A stretch of 10,786 nt of DNA from Spirochaetales bacterium (GTDB lineage: Bacteria > Spirochaetota > Spirochaetia > JAGLYY01): positions 1 to 10,786 of the forward strand of contig JAGLYY010000187.1 in NCBI GenBank assembly GCA_023131935.1, in the 5' to 3' direction. The notes beneath the pieces are model-generated. The model searched no databases. It was not told the origin of the DNA and saw only the letters and a list, made by a program, of their open reading frames with translations. The position numbers and the translations under genes are program-made. Of this stretch, positions 1-4,177 are shown in pieces (the stretch's first letter is position 1; every line of letters starts with the position of its first letter).

Positions 1-376
1 GTTCGAGCTTTTTTATCTTCTGCCGGCGGAATGAAATATAGAGGTTTAATGTTTTCGGCACCCACTCGCTTTCTGACTCCTCTTCCTACGTGCCACCACA
101 GTCTTGAACGATTCCCGTGTTCGTGTACGGGAGAATCCCAACCTCAAGGCACAGCACCTCGGCTACATAACCGCGGGCGAGGAAGTGGAAATTCTTGACC
201 GCTCCGGCGTCAAGGTGCAGATCGGCGACATGAACGACTGGTGGTACAAGATCAAACAGAAAAGCGACGGTTTTGAGGTTTGGGCGTATTGACCTCTCCT
301 TGATCTTGCCGAAAAGCAGGGGGATATTGTTGCACCTGTGCAGGAAGATAGCAGTGCGGGAAGAAGTGAAAGATGA
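1..376 (+). pseudogene. Broken gene for an SH3-domain (SH3b-like) protein, left end outside the window
   Basis: The best-preserved part is codons 104-289, which begin LNDSRVRVRENPNL and include GYITAGEEVEILDRSG and a WWYKI motif. This is the usual start and core of bacterial SH3 domains found in exported spirochaete proteins. The gene looks broken twice. In frame 1 the left edge reads FSAPTRFLTPLPT and then loses sense near position 91; skipping one base there joins it to the SH3 frame as LPT-ATTVLNDSR. In addition, a TGA at 290-292 interrupts WAY-PLLDLAEKQG, where the second copy at 1029 has GGA (Gly). Beyond that stop the frame remains sensible (GDIVAPVQEDSS) to a TGA at 374-376. The TTG at 104 is therefore an internal Leu codon, not a start. 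No signal peptide is visible because the N-terminus is missing. Ligand and function are unknown. Confidence 0.6.
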
Positions 377-446
377 TGAAGAATGAAAAGTGGGGATAGC
401 ATTAAAGGCTGTTGCGTGCCGGTAAAAAAGGGTATATGGTCATAAT

Positions 447-743
447 ATGGATAGAAATGAAATTTTGGAAAGCATACATTCGAATCTTGGCAAAATAAAG
501 AGCTATGGTATTGAGAGAATAGGATTATTCGGATCATACGCAAGGTGCCAGCCTTTGCCTGAAAGTGATGTCGATATCCTCGTTTCATTTCGTGAAGGTG
601 AAAAAACCTTTGATAATTACATGGATCTGAAATTTTTTCTCGAAAATCTTTTCGACGGAATCAGTGTTGATCTTGTTGTTGAAGAAACGTTGAAAGAAGC
701 GATTAAGCCTTACGTGTATGAAGATATGCAATATGTCACGTGA
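447..743 (+). CDS. mntA: MNT-type nucleotidyltransferase (MntA-like antitoxin)
   Basis: A 98-residue minimal nucleotidyltransferase. The signature GSYAR is at residues 29-33. The metal-binding acidic residues are D41 and D43 in SDVDILV, with a third, D75, in VDLVV. The segment FDNYMDLKFFLENLF and the end KPYVYEDMQYV are typical of the MntA class that partners HepT toxins. In studied HepT/MntA pairs the nucleotidyltransferase adds AMP to a tyrosine of the RX4HXY motif of HepT and so neutralises its RNase. Length and all motifs are complete, so this half of the module looks intact. Its partner directly downstream is only a stub (733-852), leaving the antitoxin without a target in this locus. 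No strong ribosome-binding site is seen; a weak AAGGG lies about 14 bases upstream. The identification is firm at fold level; the role is inferred. Confidence 0.85.
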   Translation: MDRNEILESIHSNLGKIKSYGIERIGLFGSYARCQPLPESDVDILVSFREGEKTFDNYMDLKFFLENLFDGISVDLVVEETLKEAIKPYVYEDMQYVT

Positions 744-852
744 TATTCTTATTCATGAATACTTCGGAGTGGACACGGAGATCATTTGGGATGTAATCAA
801 GAATAAACTTGAATCCCTCAAACGTGTTGTTGTTTCACTTGCAAATCACTAA
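733..852 (+). pseudogene. hepT: C-terminal remnant of a HepT-like (DUF86) HEPN toxin
   Basis: A 39-codon open frame overlaps the last 11 bases of the nucleotidyltransferase gene. It begins MSRDILIHEYFGVDTEIIWD and ends LKRVVVSLANH. RDILIHEY matches the RX4HXY RNase motif of HepT toxins, and the following FGVD-EI-WD-IKN segment matches the C-terminal helix of DUF86 proteins. HepT proteins are usually about 110-120 residues, so roughly the first two thirds are missing. What remains starts almost exactly at the motif and directly abuts the antitoxin, which suggests one deletion joined the two 3' portions. Without the helical bundle that forms the dimer, activity is unlikely. The similarity is read by eye from the motif and flanking residues. 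Confidence 0.6.
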
Positions 853-919
853 GCTCAATTCGCATAAGGCAAATATCTTCTTGTTCTTCATAGGTTAACG
901 GATCTTTCTTGTACTGCAT
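818..919 (-). pseudogene. N-terminal remnant resembling Abi_2 (AbiD/AbiF-like) abortive infection protein
   Basis: On the minus strand an ATG at 919 opens a 33-codon frame reading MQYKKDPLTYEEQEDICLMR, then IELSD, with a stop at 818-820. Abi_2 proteins typically start with a pattern close to Y-K-PPLT-EEQ-DLL-SRGLIISD. The match in YKKDPLTYEEQ-D-----R--LSD is good for about 25 residues, with an apparent one-residue loss before SD. After that the sequence is unrelated and overlaps the end of the HepT stub on the opposite strand. The intact family is about 300 residues, so this is a fossil of the 5' end. A T-run and a potential structured RNA lie directly upstream (920-975), as expected for Abi genes with a 5' non-coding RNA. 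The call depends on a short motif. Confidence 0.42.
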
Positions 920-975
920 AAAAAAGACCCGCACATTTTAGCATGCAGAGCAGAGGCTTGGCGGGTTTGCTAATA
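920..975 (-). ncRNA. Possible pseudoknot RNA upstream of the Abi_2-like remnant
   Basis: Read on the minus strand, TTAGCA (973-968) can pair with TGCTAA (943-938). ACCCGC (966-961) can pair with GCGGGT (932-927). The two six-base-pair stems interleave, giving an H-type pseudoknot with linkers of 1, 17 and 5 bases, followed by C and six T (925-920), like an intrinsic terminator. The T-run touches the ATG of the Abi_2-like stub. From memory, a conserved RNA called the AbiF RNA motif has been described upstream of AbiF-type genes; position and terminator-like end fit, but I cannot check the covariance model. The alternative is a simple terminator with a long loop. Confidence 0.4.
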
Positions 976-1006
976 ATAATGTCGTCGAAATCCGGCCCTT
1001 TGTCAA
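976..1006 (-). promoter_or_regulatory. Candidate minus-strand promoter for the RNA / Abi_2 remnant
   Basis: A perfect TTGACA (1006-1001) is followed on the minus strand by CATTAT (981-976) with a 19-base spacer, or by the poorer GACATT (983-978) at the usual 17. Either start would fall near the first base-paired strand of the potential RNA, and the later one might clip it. The -35 is strong and the -10 is weak. Confidence 0.3.
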
Positions 1007-1017
1007 CAAATAGTCGA

Positions 1018-1118
1018 AAATGGCGTATGGACCTTTCCTTGACCTTGCTGAAGAGTAGGGAGCTATTATTGTTGCATCGGTGCAGGAAGATAGCGGGTCC
1101 GGGAGAAATTTAGGATGA
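1018..1118 (+). pseudogene. Second, truncated copy of the SH3-protein C-terminus
   Basis: In frame from about 1023 the sequence reads AYGPFLDLAEE, a TAG at 1056-1058, then GAIIVASVQEDSGSGRNLG and a TGA at 1116-1118. It aligns with the tail of the broken gene at 284-376 (WAY-stop-PLLDLAEKQGDIVAPVQEDSS). At nucleotide level the two share GTGCAGGAAGATAGC exactly (338-352 and 1080-1094). Nothing of the SH3 core remains upstream; homology begins abruptly near 1018. An internal stop and missing body make it a fossil. It shows that the GGA codon is the ancestral state of the TGA at 290-292. Confidence 0.6.
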
Positions 1119-1144
1119 TGAAGAGGGGAGGGGAAACAACAGAT

Positions 1145-1300
1145 ATGGAGAGCATCGCAAGGCGGCAACGCCGATTTTCGCAGATAAATACTATCGTGTC
1201 CAATCGGCGTGAACCCATTCCATTTACCGGTCTTGATGATGAAGGGAAGCCGCGATACTATGGTAATAATGAAGCTGAAAGTTATCTCAGCGCACCGTAG
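1145..1300 (+). CDS. Small ORF of unknown function
   Basis: A 51-codon frame starting MESIARRQRRFSQINTIVSN and ending EAESYLSAP. I do not recognise it. ATG 1145 is preferred over the in-frame ATG at 1115 because a purine-rich GAGGGGAGGGG lies about 11 bases upstream, and because 1115 falls inside the SH3-tail fossil. The N-terminal half is basic (RRQRR) and the rest is polar with a GLDDEGKPRYYG stretch; no membrane segment or metal motif is seen. It stops 12 bases before the second nucleotidyltransferase, so it could be co-transcribed with that pair. It could equally be a fragment of a decayed gene. Confidence 0.3.
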   Translation: MESIARRQRRFSQINTIVSNRREPIPFTGLDDEGKPRYYGNNEAESYLSAP

Positions 1301-1312
1301 CAGGGAATAATT

Positions 1313-1630
1313 ATGATTAGTTCGAAGGAAATAGCAAGCATTTCAAAGACTATAATAGACACATACAAACCCGAAAAAGTGATATTATTTGGCTCATATG
1401 CAAGGGAAACGGCGAATGAAAGCAGTGACCTTGATCTGTTGATAATATCTGATCGGGAAAAGAACCTTCCCAGGTATAAAAGAGGACTTAAGCTGCGGGT
1501 TAAGCTTGCGGAATACCGCTTTAAGAAAGATCTCCTGTTTTATACTTTTGATGAAATATCGAAATGGGAACAAGTACAAAACAGCTTCATATATAACGTT
1601 ATCAAAGAAGGAATAGTGCTTTATGGATGA
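1313..1630 (+). CDS. MNT-type nucleotidyltransferase of an MNT-HEPN pair
   Basis: A 105-residue minimal nucleotidyltransferase with GSYAR at residues 27-31, metal ligands D39 and D41 in SSDLDLLI, and a probable third acidic residue D73 in KKDLLFY. It belongs to a different subgroup from the enzyme at 447: the insertion after LLII is longer and basic (DREKNLPRYKRGLKLR), and it ends FIYNVIKEGIVLYG, typical of MNT proteins paired with PF05168-type HEPN proteins. AGGGA six bases before ATG 1313 supports the start. The stop overlaps the HEPN start by eight bases (ATGGATGA), so translation is probably coupled. Such pairs are usually treated as toxin-antitoxin-like, but the substrate of this subgroup is not settled. 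Confidence 0.85.
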   Translation: MISSKEIASISKTIIDTYKPEKVILFGSYARETANESSDLDLLIISDREKNLPRYKRGLKLRVKLAEYRFKKDLLFYTFDEISKWEQVQNSFIYNVIKEGIVLYG

Positions 1631-2027
1631 AATGAAAGTGGAATATATAGAAAACTGGCTGAAGAAGGCTGAAAATGATTTAAAGAATGTGAAGAATAAT
1701 TTTACTGTTAAGGAAGAAGATATTCCAACAGATACAGTATGTTTTCATTGTCAGCAGGCCGGTGAGAAGTACTTAAAAGCCTATCTTATATTTGCCGGGA
1801 TACAGTTTCCCGCGACACATAGTCTTGCAGATCTTGTTGCATTGTGCAGTGAAAATGATCCTATGTTTAGAGAAATAATAGAGAAGGCAGAAAGCCTTAC
1901 TCCTTTTGCTGTTGAAATACGCTATCCTGATGATTTTATTGTACCCACAATTGAAGAAACCAAAGAGGCATATGAAACAGCAAAAGAGATCAGGGAATTT
2001 GTACTAAAAAGAATAGATATAAGATGA
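1623..2027 (+). CDS. HEPN-domain protein paired with the upstream nucleotidyltransferase
   Basis: A 134-residue, mostly helical protein. The HEPN signature FHCQQAGEKYLKAYL is at residues 41-55, followed by THSLADL from residue 65. The C-terminal half carries EIRYPDDF and a last helix ending REFVLKRIDIR. Length and layout are complete for PF05168 HEPN proteins. Only two histidines (H42, H66) occur, and neither follows an Arg at the spacing needed for the RX4-6H catalytic motif of HEPN ribonucleases. It may therefore be a non-catalytic partner of the nucleotidyltransferase rather than an RNase toxin. It overlaps the upstream gene by eight bases and ends the accessory region; the next gene belongs to the conserved chromosomal block. 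Confidence 0.85.
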   Translation: MDEMKVEYIENWLKKAENDLKNVKNNFTVKEEDIPTDTVCFHCQQAGEKYLKAYLIFAGIQFPATHSLADLVALCSENDPMFREIIEKAESLTPFAVEIRYPDDFIVPTIEETKEAYETAKEIREFVLKRIDIR

Positions 2028-2092
2028 GGCAAGGTTCTATATTAAAAGCATCATGCTGCTGCAAAAACCATTAGCAGGAAGATGAAGGGAAG

Positions 2093-2122
2093 TTGCAGTT
2101 CTGCGGTAGTCCGATGTATAAT
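2093..2122 (+). promoter_or_regulatory. Candidate promoter of the zinc-ribbon/murI gene cluster
   Basis: TTGCAG (2093-2098), an 18-base spacer and a perfect TATAAT (2117-2122). Transcription would start close to 2129, the A of the preferred ATG of the next gene, so the message might be leaderless. The -35 matches the consensus at only about half its bases. Confidence 0.35.
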
Positions 2123-2128
2123 GCACCC

Positions 2129-2419
2129 ATGAGTCAGTGTTATAATTGTGGTTCAAAAATCGAAGGTCCCATTTATCGGGCGGATGTCTGTCCCTCGTGC
2201 GGAAAAGATGTGAAAGTTTGTCTGAATTGCCGCTTTTATTCCCCCGGAGCTCACTGGGATTGTAACGAAACCATTGGGGAGCCGGTCTGGGAAAAGGACC
2301 GTGGGAACTTCTGCGATTTCTTTGTTCTTTCTGATAAAGGTACGCCGGGAAATAAAAATTCAAAAGATTCCTCCGAAAGTCAAAAGGATGCCTTTAACAG
2401 GCTTTTTTCGGATGATTAA
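2129..2419 (+). CDS. Eight-cysteine zinc-ribbon protein, conserved-type hypothetical
   Basis: A 96-residue protein beginning MSQCYNCGSKIEG. Eight cysteines form a regular pattern: C4/C7 and C21/C24 as one CX2C pair set, then C31/C34 (VCLNC), C45 (HWDC) and C62 (NFC). This is enough for two zinc sites in a small cytoplasmic protein. The tail after residue 70 is polar, rich in Lys, Ser and Asp, and probably disordered. Function is unknown. ATG 2129 is chosen because the family-like sequence starts there; an in-frame TTG at 2093 and ATG at 2114 would add an unconvincing segment that overlaps the promoter candidate. No clear ribosome-binding site precedes it. The stop overlaps the murI start by eight bases, so the two are probably translated together. 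Confidence 0.7.
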   Translation: MSQCYNCGSKIEGPIYRADVCPSCGKDVKVCLNCRFYSPGAHWDCNETIGEPVWEKDRGNFCDFFVLSDKGTPGNKNSKDSSESQKDAFNRLFSDD

Positions 2420-3263
2420 TTCAAAACCCATCGCGATTGTAGACTCAGGTTTGGGTGGATTACCTTATCTGCGTTGGCTGCAGTCACACGCGCCGGATGA
2501 GGACCTTGTTTACCTTGCGGATAATGGTCACTTCCCCTACGGGGAACGTACTACCGCGGAGCTTAATGGGGTATTAACAGAAATCACTGAACAGCTTATC
2601 CAGGAAATCGACCCTAAACTAATGGTCATCGCGTGCAATACCGCTTCGGTAACTTCCCTGTCTGTTCTCCGGGAAAGGTTCCCTATCCCTTTTGTGGGAG
2701 TGGTCCCGGCGGTTAAACCTGCTGCTGCCAATTCAAACAGGAGGAGGATCGGTGTATTGGCCACTAACCGTACCATTACAGATGAATATCTTGAAAACCT
2801 GATCCAGGATTTTGCCTCTGATTGTGAAGTATTCCGTTATGGCAGTCCCGATATTGTCGATTTTGTTGAAAACCGCCTGATAAACAGTACTCCTGCCGAA
2901 CGTACGGAAGCTGTCCAAAACGCTATGAATTTTTTTCTCGATTTAAATATTGATTCTCTTGTCATCGGGTGTACCCACTTCATCCACCTGGAAAAAGAGA
3001 TTGCTTCAGCTCTCGGAGAAGGAGTTGATATCATCGATTCCCGGGAGGGTGTTGGCAGACAGGTTCTGCGAATTCTTGACTCTTTTGAGTTGCACTCCCT
3101 AAAGAGGGAGGGGAAGAGGGGTAGGCAGAGTACCGGCAGGTTCTTTCTGTCCAGTCCTCCGAAGGATGAACAGAACTACAGAGATTTCGCTGAGGCTTTT
3201 AAGCTTTCTTATAACGGCGTTCTTCCCTCTTTTTCCCGGCAGCCTGTTGGGGAGCCAGGTTAA
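2412..3263 (+). CDS. murI: Glutamate racemase
   Basis: A 283-residue cofactor-independent racemase that converts L-glutamate to D-glutamate for peptidoglycan precursors in the cytoplasm. The N-terminal motif IAIVDSGLGG carries catalytic-site D11. The two catalytic cysteines are C75 in ACNTAS and C187 in IGCTH, with H189 beside the second. The substrate-loop motif is ADNGHFPYG, a variant of the usual ARFPYG form. Length is normal for MurI. ATG 2412 is chosen because it sits just before the conserved IAIVDSG strand and overlaps the zinc-ribbon stop (ATGATTAA); the frame stays open further upstream but there reads the other gene. The last 45 residues are basic and then variable. The stop shares a base with the next start (TAATG). 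Confidence 0.95.
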   Translation: MINSKPIAIVDSGLGGLPYLRWLQSHAPDEDLVYLADNGHFPYGERTTAELNGVLTEITEQLIQEIDPKLMVIACNTASVTSLSVLRERFPIPFVGVVPAVKPAAANSNRRRIGVLATNRTITDEYLENLIQDFASDCEVFRYGSPDIVDFVENRLINSTPAERTEAVQNAMNFFLDLNIDSLVIGCTHFIHLEKEIASALGEGVDIIDSREGVGRQVLRILDSFELHSLKREGKRGRQSTGRFFLSSPPKDEQNYRDFAEAFKLSYNGVLPSFSRQPVGEPG

Positions 3264-4177
3264 TGAATACTGAAGGTATTGTCTTTTCCGGAATAAATAA
3301 CATTTATCTGGTCTTTGCGGATAACAAAGAATGGGAATGTAGAATAAAGGGCAAGGTGTTAAAAGAGGTAAAGGGGGAATACAACCCCATTGCCGTGGGA
3401 GATCAGGTAACGATCGAAATTAATCCCCACATGGAAAATCATGCGCTAATCATTTCCCGTTTAGAGAGGAGAAATTCCTTTGTACGGTGGAATAAGAAGA
3501 GAAGAGCACCTCAGACTGTAGCGGCGAACATAGACCTGCTTGTGGCTGTGGTCTCCCCGGAATCACCCCCCTTCAGACCGAGATTTGTAGACAGGGTACT
3601 CGTCGCTGCATGGGAACAGTTTCCTGTTCTCATTGTTTTAAATAAGTCGGATCAGAAGATAGATCCTTCAACTATGGAACGACTTGAAGACTTTGACCGT
3701 CTTGGATACCCCTTTCATTTATGCTCGGCGAAAACAGGAGAGGGAGTGGAGGAACTGAGAAGGATTGTTTCGGGAAAAACTGTAGCTTTCGTGGGACAGT
3801 CGGGTGTCGGGAAATCTTCCATTCTGAACCGGATGCACCCGGGATTGAAATTGCGGGTAGGGGAAGTTTCAGCGAAATATAACCGGGGCAGGCATACGAC
3901 AAATTCCGCGGTAATGATCCCTGTGGATGATTGGACTTTAATTGATACCCCTGGAATCCGGGAAATAGAGGTACACGAAGTTGATGTTGCGGACCTGCCA
4001 TATGCTTTTCCGGATTTCCAACCATTCGCGCGTGATTGCGCGTTTCAGCCCTGCATGCATGACAAGGAGCCGGAATGTGCCGTCAGGGAAGCTGTGGGAA
4101 AAGTTATACATCCGGATCGGTATGAAAGTTATCTGAGAATACTTGCGGATTTACGATACCGCTTAAAAGGATGGTAA
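3263..4177 (+). CDS. rsgA: Ribosome small subunit-dependent GTPase A
   Basis: A 304-residue circularly permuted GTPase that acts late in 30S subunit maturation. Residues 1 to about 70 form the OB-fold (AVGDQVTIEI). The GTPase motifs occur in the permuted order: G4 NKSD at 127-130, G1 GQSGVGKSS at 178-186, a switch region ending RGRHTT, and G3 DTPG at 228-231. The C-terminal zinc site is complete: C259, C264, H266 and C272 in the pattern CX4CXHX5C. Length is typical. The start overlaps the murI stop by one base and the stop overlaps mutS2 by seven, so the three genes are almost certainly co-transcribed and translationally coupled. Confidence 0.96.
   Translation: MNTEGIVFSGINNIYLVFADNKEWECRIKGKVLKEVKGEYNPIAVGDQVTIEINPHMENHALIISRLERRNSFVRWNKKRRAPQTVAANIDLLVAVVSPESPPFRPRFVDRVLVAAWEQFPVLIVLNKSDQKIDPSTMERLEDFDRLGYPFHLCSAKTGEGVEELRRIVSGKTVAFVGQSGVGKSSILNRMHPGLKLRVGEVSAKYNRGRHTTNSAVMIPVDDWTLIDTPGIREIEVHEVDVADLPYAFPDFQPFARDCAFQPCMHDKEPECAVREAVGKVIHPDRYESYLRILADLRYRLKGW

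Noticed and set aside
290..292. TGA read as selenocysteine or read-through
   Set aside because: The paralogous copy has a Gly codon at this place, the gene also has a frameshift, and no selenocysteine-insertion hairpin is evident; point mutation is simpler.
163..588. Minus-strand frame of 141 codons over the SH3 pseudogene and the first nucleotidyltransferase
   Set aside because: It overlaps two regions with clear + strand homology, and its translation has no recognisable domain.
920..966. Plain intrinsic terminator on the minus strand for an upstream gene
   Set aside because: Kept only as an alternative: the loop would be long (28 bases), no minus-strand gene ends upstream of it, and the second interleaved pairing fits a pseudoknot better.
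2051..2076. Inverted repeat CTGCT/AGCAG after the HEPN gene as a terminator
   Set aside because: The stem is only five base pairs and no T-run follows.
1..2128. Insertion sequence or integrase accounting for the accessory region
   Set aside because: No transposase, integrase or terminal inverted repeat was found; the only repeats are the SH3 tails.
2037..2363. Minus-strand frame of 108 codons over the zinc-ribbon gene
   Set aside because: The opposite strand has the regular CX2C pattern; this frame has no domain.
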